From: Eleginops maclovinus
Taxonomy: Eukaryota > Chordata > Actinopteri > Perciformes > Eleginopidae
Length of the DNA: 64,000 bases
Reading direction: 5' to 3'
Assembly: GCF_036324505.1 (NCBI RefSeq)
Contig: NC_086368.1
Coordinates: 27,417,878-27,481,877, forward strand
The position numbers were made by a program, and so were the translations under genes. Below are positions 1 through 34,877 of the stretch, one piece after another (position 1 is the stretch's first letter; each line of letters starts with the position of its first letter). Under the pieces are notes generated by a model. The model ran no database searches. It was not told the origin of the DNA and saw only the letters and a program-made list of their open reading frames with translations.

Positions 1-21382
<21,382 letters not shown>

Positions 21383-22873
21383 CTGAGGAAAGACAAGAAG
21401 ACAACAAATATGTTCAAATAGTGTCGCAACGGAGCAGAGCCTCTCGTCAAAACGCCTAGGCAAAAGCTTTAATGCATGCTTTCTTCCCGCATCAAATAAG
21501 CTGCGATGACAGCGGGAGCTCTGGAGACTGTGGAAATTCAATCCCTGAAATAATGGCAGTGCTGGCACCAGAAAAAAACACACACATTCTGAAAGCTGTA
21601 GCTTCTCGATAGAACACCCATTTCCACAGACTTGGTTCACCTTGCCTTCAAGGACATTTTCTTTAATTATAGAATCCCTCACTGAGCCAGATAATCATCA
21701 TCTATTTAAGCAAGACAAACTCCAGCACTGAGGCGGTGATAACCGAAAAAAAAAATGAATTAGCGAATAAGACCGTGAGCACTAATCATGATGGCCACGG
21801 CTATAAATGGTTCTTTTAGTCGCAACCTTAAAATCAGATAAGGGTCCTATCCTCCCTGAGTGGGTATGAATGCTTGTAATTCTGAAGTCTTTATTGCTTC
21901 ATGGTTCAATGCTATGTAACTGAATTGCAGATATGTAGTATGCAGGGTCACGTCAAAGTGTTGATTTGTCTAATAAAAACATATTCAGGCGTTAATACTA
22001 AACACTTACGTACAGGAGGGGTGTCCAAACCTTTTTCCCTGAGGGACACAAAGGGCTGGCTGACTAAAGAAGAGGTGTATTGCCTCATAAGTTAACGTTA
22101 GCAAAATCAATCAAATGTAGGTAAATGATGCTTCATACGTGAATCTGCTTTAAGAACCGCCTTCATCCCAGCTCTCCATAGGGTTGCATTTATTTTATTG
22201 GCAGCTCGTTCTTTAAAACTGAAGGCTCAGAGTGTTTATAATAAGGGGAAATGTGAAAGTTATATTTCAAGCTTGTTATGTAAATAAGTTATTTGACATT
22301 TCTCTTATCTTTCAACCTTTATTTAAAAAGTGGACTTATTAACACATGAATACTCTATAGGATGTGTGTTCATATATATTCAACATGCAACAATACATGT
22401 GTGTCTCATTTGACAACATTACACTGTTTGAATGCGATGAGGGTTGATTCAAAATAGTAGTTTGGACACCCCTGATTTACAGTAACATGTTTTGTGAAAC
22501 AGGTACACGGTTTGAGTTATGCAGATGTGTTGTGTTCCTCAAGTGGCCTTTTTTTCCCTTTATGGTAAGCCAGTTTCCTACAGCTTACCACCTCCTCCAC
22601 TTCAAACTCACTTTGATTATCCTGGAAATCAGTTGGAATGAAGTGCCTTCGGTTGCATGTTATAGGTGTGGGTGGACTGAATAATAACAACTGCTGAAGA
22701 AGTGGGCAGCCAGTTTTCTTGGTTTGGAGAGGCGTGTACTGTAAACACGTCTCATAGAGGCTCACTGGAGTGATATGAAAGAATCGCTCCACATTGACAT
22801 CAGTCTCTGTTCCCGACAAATACTTCATAGACCTTCACACCCGTTGATAGCGTAAAATCCCCAATACAATATG
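21383..22873. other. non-coding, upstream or first intron of epb41l1
   Basis: No exon, promoter or repeat could be supported. A purine tract of about ten A at 21750 and scattered short frames only. Confidence 0.5.
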
Positions 22874-23275
22874 TTAAAGAGGCCCTTTAACGCTGTTGAG
22901 GGTTTTCCCTTTTCTGCTGTATGTTATATATGTTTGTGTGCATGTAATTGGTCTGACATGCTAAAAAAAGGGAGCTAGTGACAAGGTAAGACTTGCGCTT
23001 CTATTGGCAAGAGCTCCAACACATTGTACGTGATAGGTTAAGGGGCGAGACATCTCTTAGCGATGGACCAATCACAACAGAACCGTCCAGCTAACCAATC
23101 AGAGCAGACTGGCCTTCATTTAACTGGTTTCAGACAGAGGGTGAAAAGAGGTGCTGCAGCACAGGCAGTCTGAGAGAAATAAAGAGCTTTTTGAACATTA
23201 AAGCATGGAGACATGTCCCAGTGGAGGAATAAAATACAAATATGAAGCTGAAATTGCATAAAATATCGTCTTTAA
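22874..23275 (-). repeat. CCAAT-box MITE family, full-length copy
   Basis: 402 bp bounded by TTAAAG and CTTTAA ends. Reverse-complemented, it shares with the other copies the order ATATTTGTATTT, AAAGCTCTTTAT, CCTCTGTCTGAAACC, GATTGGTTAGCTGGACGG and GATGTC-like blocks. Several ATTGG/CCAAT motifs lie within it. Confidence 0.72.
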
Positions 23276-24572
23276 ATCGACAAAACAATGATGGATGATT
23301 TAGTGATAGGCAAGTGAAAAGCAAAAGTGCCTATTTGATCATCTTTGGAATTAAGAAGAAAAGCTGTCGAAAGAGATCGAGCACACATTGACGAATATCT
23401 ATTATTGGACAATGTTCAGTGTGATCGGTAACACCAGTGTGTTATTGACCATTAGCCCGCCTATTCCCCAGCAGATGTAAAAGAAAGTGTATGACCCTGG
23501 AACATGTTCTTCTGTGACCTTTTATTAAAAGAAGACGAGGCCTTTTATAAGTGAACATGTCCTCAGAGGTATCCTCTCAACACAGCATATAGAAACAATG
23601 CCTGTGTATAGTAGAATTCCCCGGACACTACTCTAGGACTTTGTATTTAATCCATTCTCCGTATGATCCTATAGGACCTCTCTGCCCCCGAGCAGTAAAT
23701 CATATCAACATTATGCTTGTGGGGGGTTAGAGGGGACCGTGGCGGGCGACTGATGCGGGAACTTAACCGGTTCACACTGGTTCAGAGAGGAGACAAACCC
23801 CCAGTGGCTACCAATCAGGGAAGGTCTTGACATTTTGCACGCGGTTATAGGAGTGTGAAACCCTCCCTCCCTCCTCCTCTTCCTCTTCATCACAGCTTTG
23901 CCATTACTTACAATCACAGAGATTTGCCGGGAATGAATTCCTCTCCTTGGGGAGAACAGTGAGGAACGGAGTGGTATGTCCACTCATCTTCTCTCTCGGG
24001 CTCTGGACTATAAATTGCTGAATCAATTTTAATCCACCGGTTGCATCATCGTTGTGAATGCCAAATACACTTCCTGACTGGAGGGGGAAAACTCCATGGA
24101 GTGTGGTGTTTAGATGTCGAAGGGCCGCTGTCTTACTGTTATCACGTTCAACTCCTAGTCAGTTTTATTCAAGCTGAAAATAACAAGCGTCTCGGCACTG
24201 TGCCACACAGGTGCGCGCTTTCTCATCCGGTCCGAGCCGACCAGACGCTGCTGTCCCCCCCTCACTTAACATCCATCTGGGCTTCCTGACACAATGCATC
24301 CATCTACAGCTGTCTGTGTGAATAATCCAGTCTCAGCTGTGCTGTGTTCACAGAAACACATCATCTGAAAACAGCCCATCCGGCCATCTCTGCTCCCCAC
24401 AGTGGACATTTTTCACTTTTGTTCTCAACACATTAACGAGCACACAGCCAACATGGCGAATTGTATTACCAGCCAAATCAATACTTGCTGTTCCGCTGAA
24501 GTGGTCATGAACGATGTGTACGATACATGTCAGCCAAAATAGAAAAAGTCCTATGACGACACGTTAACAAAC
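23276..24572. other. non-coding
   Basis: No supported gene or repeat. Confidence 0.5.
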
Positions 24573-25163
24573 TTAAAGTGGCCCTATTCTGCTCATTTCC
24601 AGGTTCACATTAGTATTTAGCTCCTCTCCTGGGACATATCGCCATGCTTTCTGCATGTGGTTGTGTGTGCATGTATATCCTCTGTGTGTGTAATGTGTGT
24701 CAACACAACAGAGTAGAGAAAAGCAGTTTCCCTGTAAGGGATTAATAAAAGTATGTCTTCTTCTTCTTCTTTAATATTCAAAAAGCTCTTTATGTTTCTC
24801 ATACTGCCTGTGCTGCTGCACCTCTTTTCACCCTCTGTCTGAAACCAGAGATCGGCTCTGATTGGTTAGCTGACTGGCTCCGTTGCGATTGTTCAAATGC
24901 TAAGAGATTTCCCGCCCCTTAGCCTATAACGTAAAATGCCTAGGACTGCTAGTCAATAGCGTGAGTGTTACATACTCATGTCACTTACTGTCACAGTTAC
25001 AGAAGTAATCAAAGGAGTCCAATGGAGGCGTTTCAGGCAACTCCCTTTGGAGGGAACAGGGCTTTTAGCCTTTGCAGACCATTTACATGCACCAAAATTC
25101 TATATAACAAACTAAAGGAAAGGGAAAACCCCTCAGAAAAAAGCATTATATGGCCTCTTTGAG
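24573..25163 (+). repeat. CCAAT-box MITE family, copy with an insertion
   Basis: Starts TTAAAGTGGCCCTATTCTGC and ends GCATTATATGGCCTCTTTGA, imperfect inverted ends. It has the family blocks AAAAGCTCTTTATGTTTCTC, CCTCTGTCTGAAACCAGAG, TGATTGGTTAGCTG, GCCCCTTAGCCTATAACGTA, AGTCCAATGGAGGCGTTT and TTTGCAGACCATTTACATGC. An extra segment at about 24650-24772, ending in a CTTCTTCTTCTTC tail after TTAATAAAAGTATG, looks like a small retroposon inserted into it. Confidence 0.75.
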
Positions 25164-26190
25164 AATGCAAATCACGTTATCCAAAATGAGTTTGTGGAAC
25201 ATGGGGACCCTTAATTTAGACATCTCCTCATGACATCAGATTAGTCGCCAAATTAATATAGATGGATGTCAGTGGAGCCCTGCAAATGCATTCATTTGCT
25301 GTACCACACCATTACCCACAATTACCTCTGTAATACTAGCGAGCGAGACCTCTGCAGAGGAGAAGAAAAGCACCTTACAGTGCAGCCGTGTGTCCTTTGT
25401 TGTACGCTGTGTGCAGTTCCCTGACAATGTGTGTCTTTGATATCTGCCATCAGTAACGATGGTTCATCACAGAGAAAAAGCACATTGTCTCCCTCGGAGG
25501 GTTTATTAAACGCTAACAAGCGCAGCGCGTTCTCTTCATTCATCCTGCTCCTTTCTCATCAGAGGTATAGAGGCTTAAATCTTAGTATTGCGAGTGGAGG
25601 GAGAATGAGAGGAGGGAGAGCGCATGTCTATGGAAGAGCACTGGCTCAGCTCCTAAATGCAGTTGCCATGGTAACAGCATAGAGTTTTTTTTTTTTCTTC
25701 TCTACTCTCTTCTGTGGAGTGACAGAGATAAAACAGAAAAAGCCCAAACTGAACAAGGAGGGAAGATGTGAAGGCCAAAAGATGAAGCCGCTAGAAAGAC
25801 AGACGGATCAAGGATAAACGGGAGCGATAAGAAAAATGACAACAGGGAGGAAATGAGATGATGTGGCATCACGACTCAAAAGGAAATGTCACACAGCCAT
25901 CCCTCTGGTTAACGGTAGAGAGGCTAACCCTCCCTCTCAACCATCTACTGCCTGGCTTCTCCTCAGACAGGCGCAGTCAGCACTATTTGGCCGATACACA
26001 CAACTGTAATTCCATTGTACAACCCATGGTCTTGATCACATTTATCCAGTGGCATGCACTGAATGAAGCCGAGTAATCACAAAGAGAAGTGCACCGGCAT
26101 CAGAGAGACACAATAGCTAAGTGGATCACCTCACTATCACTAGCTTGTGAGTTGTTTGTCTGCAGGTCTGCAGCTACAGCTATCAAACAT
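25164..26190. other. non-coding
   Basis: No supported feature. A 13-T run occurs at about 25686. Confidence 0.5.
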
Positions 26191-26196
26191 GGGGTA

Positions 26197-26325
26197 TGTT
26201 GGTTTGTTTTCCAGCAGGATAATAGAAAAACTAGCCTGAATGATTTTAAAATTGGTAAAAGGGTGAAGCATGGACCACAGAAAACCCATTATTTTGGAGT
26301 GGATCTGAAGCTGATACGCACATTA
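26197..26325 (+). repeat. dispersed repeat fragment (AAGAACCCATT...GGAGCGGATC type)
   Basis: Diverged copy with TTGTTTTCCAGCAGGAT, GAAGCATGGACCACAGAAAA and CCCATTATTTTGGAGTGGAT. The same block order is clearer at 26728-26840 and 52995-53135. Confidence 0.45.
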
Positions 26326-26727
26326 TTTTTCTCTTTTGGAAACATTTTTGGTTGAGGTCAGCTCTCACCGTTGTTGTCGAGTGCACATATTTCACTTTTA
26401 AGTTAAAGTTTGGATTCCACTTCATGAGTGCTTTTCACCCAAACAGTATTCAAGAGTCGACCTTCTGGTTTAAGGTCAGATTTATGTAAGCAGAATGAGT
26501 TAGACTCTCTATAGACCCGGACCACTGGTTGTAAATTACACTACGGGAAAGGGACAACGATCTTTATGGCTAAAAGTAAAAACATTTTACAAGATTACTT
26601 CTCGACGGTGCAGTGACAGTGATAATATACAGCACACGCTGTAGATAGAGGTATAAATCTTGGACTACAGGCAGACAGAGTTCAAGTCGGACATACAACT
26701 GCCTTTGCCAAAGAGTTTCTTGTTCAG

Positions 26728-26840
26728 TTTGTTGGTTAGTTTTTCACTGACTAAGAAATACTGGACCAATGTTCATTTAACTCGGTGGAAGGGTGTCGCA
26801 ATGGCCAAGGAAGAACCCATTTGATTTTGGGGCGGATCCA
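26728..26840 (+). repeat. dispersed repeat fragment (AAGAACCCATT...GGGCGGATCC type)
   Basis: Contains TTGTTGGTTAGTTTTTCACT, AACTCGGTGGAAGGGTGTCG and ATGGCCAAGGAAGAACCCAT, then TTTTGGGGCGGATCC, a recognisable common teleost repeat. Confidence 0.6.
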
Positions 26841-26970
26841 AGAAACGTAGCGTACACATGCATTACTTTCATGAAGATAGTCTTGGCAGAGATGTGCATT
26901 TTGTAAGGTGTATAGCAGGTACAAAATTAACCAATGTTTACCTACTTTTTTTAGCATCATAGCTAATAAG

Positions 26971-27566
26971 CAGAGGTGGGAAAAGTACTTAGATCTTGTA
27001 CTTGAGTAAAAGTAGAAGTACTCAGATCTTGTACTTGAGTAAAGTAGAAGTACTCAGATCTTGTACTTGAGTAAAGTAGAAGTACTCAGGTCTTGTACTT
27101 GAGTAAAGTAGAAGTACCAGAGTGTAGGAATACTCTGTCACAGTAAAAGTATTCTAAATGTTCCTCCAGTGAAAGTAGAAAGTACTCTCCTCTAAATGTA
27201 CTTAAAGTAGCGACAGTAAAAGTAGTCATTGTCTGATTGGTCCATTTCAGAATAATATCTCTGATATGTTTTATAATGATTGATCATTAAAGTGTTCTCA
27301 GAGCTGGTAAAGGTGCAGCTAGTTTGAATGGCTTTGTATACTGCAGGGTAGCTGCTGGATTTACTGCAGGTGAACTACAGTCTGATTTAATCTGCCTAGC
27401 AACTAAAGGGATTAAATAAATGTAGTGGAGTAAAAGTACAATATTTACCTCTGAATTGTAGGGGAGCAGTAGCACAAATTTGAAATACTCAAGTAAAGTA
27501 CAAGTACCTCAAAAGTGTACTCAAGAACAGTACTTGAGCAAATGTACTTAGTTACTTACACCACTG
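26971..27566. mobile_element. hAT-type MITE with perfect 8-bp target-site duplication
   Basis: The flanking direct repeat CTAATAAG occurs at 26963-26970 and 27567-27574. Ends are CAGAGGTGGGAAAAGTAC on the left and, reverse-complemented, CAGTGGTGTAAGTAACTAAG on the right. No transposase is encoded. The left third has three to four tandem units of about 32 bp based on GTACTTGAGTAAAGTAGAAG and TACTCAGATCTT. The 8-bp duplication and CAG-type ends fit the hAT superfamily. The GTACTTGAGTAAAGTA motif is typical of an abundant teleost element. Confidence 0.85.
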
Positions 27567-28986
27567 CTAATAAGTAGTTAAGCCAAAGTACAATTGAGGC
27601 TGATTGGACCACCATTAGCTCGGTAGGCAGCTGGTCAACAGGGATCTCCAGTCAGTACTGTTCACTCTGAGGAGGATGTGATTATGTAATCTACCACATT
27701 TCATTGAAATCCATCCGTATTCTTGTAAAATTGAAATGAAACCTCACACAGATCACAATTATGGTTGAGAATGGTGAAGATCAAGATAGCGCCGACAGAC
27801 ATAAACACAGTTATTCATCACATTGGTTCTCTCAATTGTTGTGTTCAAGTATGCAAATGGGGCATTATCTTTTTTAAAATCGTGCTACGTTTCCAGAACA
27901 GAAAACTGAACATTTGAGAAACCAGATTCAACGTTTCATTTTGTCAAAAATGTTTACCAAACGCATTTTCGGAAATCTCTCCATGAATAAGAAATAATGG
28001 TCAGCAGCCATGAAAAATCCATTTCCACCATTTTCCAGGAATAAAATGTTATATCAATCCGGTGATGAATTATATATGAACTACCCCCAGAAAAACTCTT
28101 CAGAATATAGATAGGGATGAAACTGGAAAGTTAGGAAGTGCTAACTGAAGTGGAGATCTCGGTCTCAGAGTCCGAGGAAAAACACATTGTGAGGCGATAA
28201 AGGTAAAAAGGGTAGACATGAGAACTAATAATGTAGATATCAGCATAAAACTCTCCCCTCCCCTTCCCCTTCCCTCATTACTTACATTACAAATTGATTT
28301 ACATATCAAGATTCTGATGTTTAAATATGCAAATGAGGCACTATCATGCTAACTTTTGGTGTATTTAGGATAAATCTACAAACACAATCAGACGAAAGTA
28401 AAATAGGAGCCTAAAATGGATTTTGGGATGTTTTCTTCCCACTACTCCAAAAAAAAGAATGGAAAATAGCCTAAAAACAGTGTTTTTCCACCGCTTTCTT
28501 CCCCTTCCTAACCCCTCACCTCTCGTGTTTATGCATAAAGCGTTTCTTTGTTTCTCACGAACACCTCATCATGTTGTCAACATATCTGGCTCTCCTTCCT
28601 AGAAAGCAGCAGTGCTTCTGCCTGATCCACGGCACACTTCAACGTGTCAGCGGCAGTTCATGCAGTCACTCAGAGAGAGAGAAAGAGGGAGGGATGGGAG
28701 GCTCAAGGACACACACTGCTCTCATTTCCCAACATCCCACATACGGACGTCTCACACACTGACAACTTCAGTGTAACGCTGATTGAAGCCACACAGGCAT
28801 CGCCCTGAGCATTTTTACTGTTTTACTTTCCGTGTGTAGAGTGATGCAATGTGTTTTTCCACTCGAGTTGTATTAATTCTCTTTGTAACACCTCTCGTAG
28901 AGGCCGCTCAGGACTCTGCTTAGTTTTTCTGCATGATGACAGATGAAGCCGGAGAGGAAGGACTGAGGCTGGAGTAAAAGTAGAGC

Positions 28987-29010
28987 CACAACAACAACAA
29001 CAACAACAAC
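28987..29010. repeat. (CAA)n microsatellite
   Basis: Eight CAA units. Confidence 0.9.
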
Positions 29011-31364
29011 TGCATGACTCGTCAAGTTCCACATTCCTGCAGCTGACTGGAATCCCCCCCCAGAGGAAAGCGTGTTTCCTCTGTGCAGCTGGAGGAAGAA
29101 GATGTGCTCAGTAAATCAGAATGCAAAGCAGAGACGCAACAATTATAGATTTTTAAAAACAATCAGTCTGAGGAAATATCCTTGTTTTAATTATTCTTAT
29201 GGACGTGATAATTAGTTCACAAACACTACAGATGCATAAAATCACAATGAATTAATTACTGTACTTTCTATTCATTTTTTCTATTATAAATTATCTCATT
29301 TTACACGATGCGTATGAATAACCTCTCAAAAAAAGAGAGAAAATCTCATTATTCACTCAGTTTATAAATGTTGCATTGCTCCTTTTCCTGTTGTCTATAT
29401 TAGTTGAATTATAGATTATTTTCAGTAAACATGAAAGAAAGAAATTGAAAATATCTCCAATACAGCTGTTATCCCCTTTTTGGGCTCTTTTAGTGGCTCA
29501 AGTTTAAAGAAATATGGAAATAAAACAAGAGTGGAAAAAGTCATTTCCTAATTGGGTATTATTAAAGTATGTCTTCTTCCTCTTCTTCTTTGTGAACAAT
29601 GCAATTCTCCTCTTCCTTTTGGCAAATATATTCACCTTTAGAATAACCTCATTGAACAACTGTTCATAAACAATGTCCCATAATGACCTTTTTCTGACAG
29701 TGGGAACAGAAACACAGCAGCCCGCAGTACTGAACTTGGTGAAATTAAAAAGGTGCCTGCTGCCTGGGGAGCAGTACAGTCACAGATGGGGAGCAAAATC
29801 ACCAGGAGCCAGTGCCAGACATGGTTTAATAAATTGCCTCGGACACATCATTCTGTCACAGTGCATCTAATGGAAGCTGACCTTTCCCATGCTGCGCTGG
29901 AGACCACTGGTGCATGCAGGAGGAGGGACGTCTCAGCCCTGACAGATCTGTCCCTGAAGCTGCCAGACACCAAACACCGCAGGGACTACTAGTTTTTTCC
30001 TATCGCCCTTCCAGCTGATACTGTGATAAATGAGAAAAAGTAACGTAGCCAAAGGGAAACATGGCAGTTAGAGACTATGGAAATGAGGACATGGGCGTGG
30101 GAGCACATCGGGCGGCAGTACAGGCACCATCATGAGCCTTGGGGGCAGGGAGACACATGGTGGCAAGACAAAGCTTGTTGGCTTGTAAGCGCTAAATTCT
30201 TCTTAAAGGCCTAATGCCATTTGAATTGCTTGACAACTTTTGTCTCCTGTGAGGCTATCGTTGTCACAGTCTCCTCCTCAACAAGTCTTCAAACTGTTTT
30301 TGTTTTTTCCTCACCGCCCACTATATGTCTGATTAATTATTCCATGACTCTCTTCACCAAAGGGAATTATTCTTCCTTTGGTTTGTTCTGCTTATATCCC
30401 ATCCCATGCATACAATATGTTGCATCATTCAATCTCGAGTGAGTCCAACGCATTCACATGCCGCCTCCCTTTTCACCAGTTCCTGTCAAAAAGTGCTGTC
30501 ACATTCTCAAAAGGCCAGGGTGTAATTGTCTCGGCGTGGAGCCTCCAGTTAATGAGAGACTGCCACGATGGCTGCACTCCCCCAAACCAGATCCTCTGCG
30601 CGGGAAAATGATTTCCTGTAGCTCAGAAGCATAATTACAGCTGTTTTTTTCTTGGCTTTGTGCTCAAGACAACAAAGGAAAAACAGGTCAGAGCGGTCTC
30701 AATCATGTTGTCGATTTTCGCGCCTTCATGAAACTGCTCTCAAGTGTTTGACTGCTTAGTGTGGTTATGTTGAACGTCATTTGATCACAAAAAAGATAAG
30801 AATCAAGAAGCTGTTGAGAGTTTTACTGGGATATTTGGATTTTTGGAGGTGAAGTTGTACTCGTATTCGTACATAATCAGTGTGTTACCTACAGTGATGC
30901 CCCAGTATGGCGAGCTAGCCGGGATAACAGAACACAACCAAACCTATGTATTGCTCTGGACAGGGGCACCAGCAAACAGCATTTAAGAGACCTAAAAGAA
31001 AGACCTACCTCCAAAAATCATACTGTAAATACAATATATTGAATATTTCAACCTCTTTACGTTTCTGTTCAAAGCAACCAGACCACATGAAACACAGGAC
31101 CCTCGTGGTACCGCAATCATTTAGCTTGTTTGTGTCGTTGTGTGAATTTAGTGAAGCCGATCCTAACCTTTTAAAGATCACAAAACAACACAAATAGACT
31201 AACCGATTGACCTACCATTAACTCAGGTAATATGCAAAGACAAAACAAAAGTAAATGTCATTCGAACGGTGAACAGTCATAGATACACTTTACTCTCGAC
31301 CGGGGTGACATTTTTCGTTAGCTAAGTGCAAAACTATTCCTTAATGCTCTTAATGTCTTCCGTT

Positions 31365-31436
31365 TTTGTGAAGCACTTTGAATTGCCATGTGTTGAAAGG
31401 TGCTATATTAATAATCTTGCCTTGTCTTATAGTCAC
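31365..31436 (+). repeat. L2-like LINE 3' tail
   Basis: GAAGCACTTTGAATTGCCAT, then a TGAAAGGTGCTATATTAATA stretch and TTGCCTTGTCTT, the usual 3' end of fish L2/Maui-type LINEs. Related tails occur at 50855-50945 and 63040-63120. Confidence 0.55.
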
Positions 31437-34400
31437 AAAAAACACATGTCTTAAAAACATAACAACTTTGGTTTCCGATGCAATTCATTGCTTCGCTTCA
31501 ATGTCAGTTATCCAGGCTGCGTTGGCAGTTTGAAGACTCACTGAACATCACGTACTGTAGGTACATCAAACAATCCCATATCCTAACAAATCAGACCCAT
31601 CCCTTCAAGAGTGTACAAATATCTTTGTCAAGTAACTGCCAAGACTCAGACACACGAGTACATGACTTAAAGTCCCTTTCTTTACCCACTATAAAAACAT
31701 ACTTTCTATTCAGTTCAAATCTAGAATACAAGCCGACAACTCAACAGATTCCCCGACAAAAGGTTGTTGTTCTCCATTAGAGGAGGAGAGCTTTATTTTG
31801 CTGTAGCTCAAGTCCCGCTGTCAATAAATCCATGTTTTCAAACAGGAGTCGGCTGAAGACCCAAACTGCTTGACACACACTTAGTCTCACCCTCATTTTG
31901 CCTTTCCTTTGAAGAAATGCACAAACGCACACTCTCCCACGCAACACTTTCTCCTTCCCTTTGATTTCTCTTCCTGCATTAGGTCTGTAATAATTAAATG
32001 TTCTTTTTGTTCTCTCGTATACATTTAATGTAACACTTTTTCCCCTTTTAACTGTGATGTGTTTACAAGCCTCCAGTTTTTCTTCCTACGCTTGCTCTGT
32101 GTTGCACTGTTTACTGTGTAACTGTCATTATATTTGTTTTTTATGCACACATAAATCCATTGCTTTGCAGGGAATCTGAGAGATGACAATGATTTCAGGC
32201 GTGTTTGTTGACAGCACCGCTCCTGTGATGTGATGACAATTTGACATTCTGGGCTCATATCTGAATAATGTCTGATATTCTTTTCTGTGAAAGTCACAAA
32301 AACAACCTTGCAAGGACGTAGTAAAATGTCCCAAACACTTCCAACACTGCATAAATATTGCTAACTGATGCAGTGATGATACTGAATAATCTGAATATCC
32401 GTGGTTTAGTCTTTCAGGGTGTATTTCTCCTTTGCTTGCTAGGGAAATGCTATACGCTATCCACACAACACTGACATTATATCAACCTATAATGTTGTTA
32501 TTGTCAACATGTGAGCCAAAAGTTCTGTTCCGACACTTCCACGAGACAGATAGCAACATGTTTTCGTTAAGGGTTGAGTTTCTGGCCACTCAACAAACAT
32601 GAGTCCAACATCAAGGATGCAAACTCATCAGGGAGAGAAAAAAGTGACAAATGTGTCGCCCTCCCTAAGGAGGTCCGAGGGCATGCCTTCCCCTGAGAAA
32701 TGTTTTGAATATCAGCTTTAAAAAAAAATGTTGGCATGGAAAGGGGGGAACATTTGTCTGTGCTACAGTCAGTAAAACAATGATACCATGTTAAAACATA
32801 AGCCATTGGTCCGATACAACACATTGCTTAGCTTCTTTATCAGTTCTCCAGGAGGATTTGGGGAGTTGCCAACGACTGACTATGGATAAGTACGTCAAAA
32901 AAAAACCATTTTCAAACAAATCTCACCCAAAAACTACTTGAGTAATCATCGATGAATAAACATACCCCCACCGCCAAACCTTCCCCACCATTAATGCTCT
33001 GAGGCAGCAGGTGGACATGGACAGACCCAACTGGGGGCAATCAGGAAGTACCATGGACAGAACAACCCCCCTTACACTTCAAACACACATCAGATCTATA
33101 CGAATCACCAATATCCTTTGGATTCAAAAGGGCCTTACTTAGCCTCTGAATAATCACTCTGCTTTTAGCTACGTTTCGACATCAACAACCCCCTGAACGT
33201 ACAGCCGGTTGGTTATAGTTCAAAATATTTTAACTGGGAACCGATAAGGTCAGTAAACAGTTAAACTGCGGGCGATAAAACCAAAACAACAAGCTGAAAG
33301 ACACTAAAAAGCCCCGTAAGACAGATGGGAACAGCCAAGGCAATAATGTGGGTTTGTCAGTGCATCCTACCATTTCCTCATTATGCATAACCTTATATAC
33401 GTGTTGATTGGTGCACCTTCAATATGAACAAAAGCAGCATTCAATGAACATGTTCTTTCTTCCTATTGGCTGTTTCCAACACACCTCTGTTTGTCAGCGG
33501 CGCTGCCAAACATCCAGTCAAGTCTTGTTTGACCAAAGCCTTAACAAACATTTACTTATGTCTGAGGGACAAATAGTAGCCAGGTAAAGACAGGTAAATA
33601 TTCCACGTATAAAAAGAAACTTGACAAAAATGTAACCTATACCTGATTTTTGTTGGCAAATGTACTCCATTGGTGTAAATATTTTACCTAGTAATGAAAC
33701 ACAATAGGTTTTAGTCATTCATTACACTTCTAGGGTTAGGGTCGGGTATGTTTTTGGACATTAAACCATGTAAACATCCGCTTGGATTCCCTCCAGCTCA
33801 TAGTAACAGTGTTTAACTAGAATACAAAAACTGTCTGTCGTGAAATCCATCCTTTCCAATCCGGAAACTCTTGCCTCATGACGGTGTTGCAAGCACTGAC
33901 ACAATACCTGCTTTGTTTTCCTCAGAGTTTTCCTGGCTCAGATTAGTTTCCCTTTTTAGTGGAGCAGGGCTTCTTAAAAAGCTTCAAATGAGATGTGCGT
34001 TTCAGGACGAGGAAGAAAATATATTAGACTTATCTTCCGGATGTTTTCTCCATGCAGTCAATATATGTTCCCACTTTCTTTCTCAACTTGCTTGATTTTG
34101 CAAAGATCTATTTGCTGTCTGTGCCAACAAAGCCTTGTGTCAACCTGCTTATGCATGATATTATGATAATGGTCACGCTTGACTCTGTTTTGCAAGACCG
34201 TGCCCTTGCAAAACAGAGTTCATCAGAAAGCACTGTCCTCTGTGGGAATAAATCCAGAGAGAACAACACAGCCGCAAGCCTTGGATATCAAGCAAAGGGA
34301 GGACAAAACTAACTGCCTCATAACACAGAGCCGCCATTTATACACACAGCAGTCACCTCGAAGGTGATACTTTCAATTTCCTTTCACCCCCAGAATGCGT

Positions 34401-34790
34401 AGAGAACGCCATAAATCAGCAGGGAAAATGGTGGGTGTCAAGAAGACCTCACAGCAGGACTCATCTCCTCACAAGTCGACTTGAGTTGTTGTCACCCTCT
34501 TACTGTATTTGTCTCACGGGATTAAAAAGGGATCAGCCGGCGATACACGGGACATATGGTCGGGATTCCAATGAGCAAGCCTGGAGCACTTTCTGTTTTT
34601 TTAAAAGAAACCTTTGAGTTTGGGAACAGTGCAGCATTTGTTGGGATTTGTCAAAACTACACACAGAACGACTTCACAGTGAAGTTGAATTTCTTTGATG
34701 GTATTAGGGAATTATTGCAAGAGGTTGTGATTCACCGTACAGGACGCAATATCTCACCCTCCAAAAACAGAAGAAATGTAAGTAGAAGAG

Positions 34791-34877
34791 TTTTTAGAGG
34801 CCCCTTTTTGTGCTAAAATCCCAAAGTTTCCTCCAGAGGAAGTTTGTCTCCCCCCACTGCCTGAAACGCCTCCATTG
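34791..34877 (-). repeat. CCAAT-box MITE family, left part (interrupted)
   Basis: TTTTTAGAGGCCCCTTTTTG, then AAAATCCCAAAGTTTCC and GCCTGAAACGCCTCCATTG are family blocks in reverse orientation. The copy is split by the hAT insertion at 34878-35811 and resumes at 35812. Confidence 0.65.

Larger units (their letters stand above)
27575..34790. other. non-coding, 7.2 kb without recognised gene
   Basis: Short frames only, none with splice sites or family similarity. Contains a (CAA)n patch at 28987-29010, an L2-like tail at 31365-31436, and a small CTTCTTCCTCTTC tail near 29575 like the one at 24760. No promoter could be supported. Confidence 0.5.
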
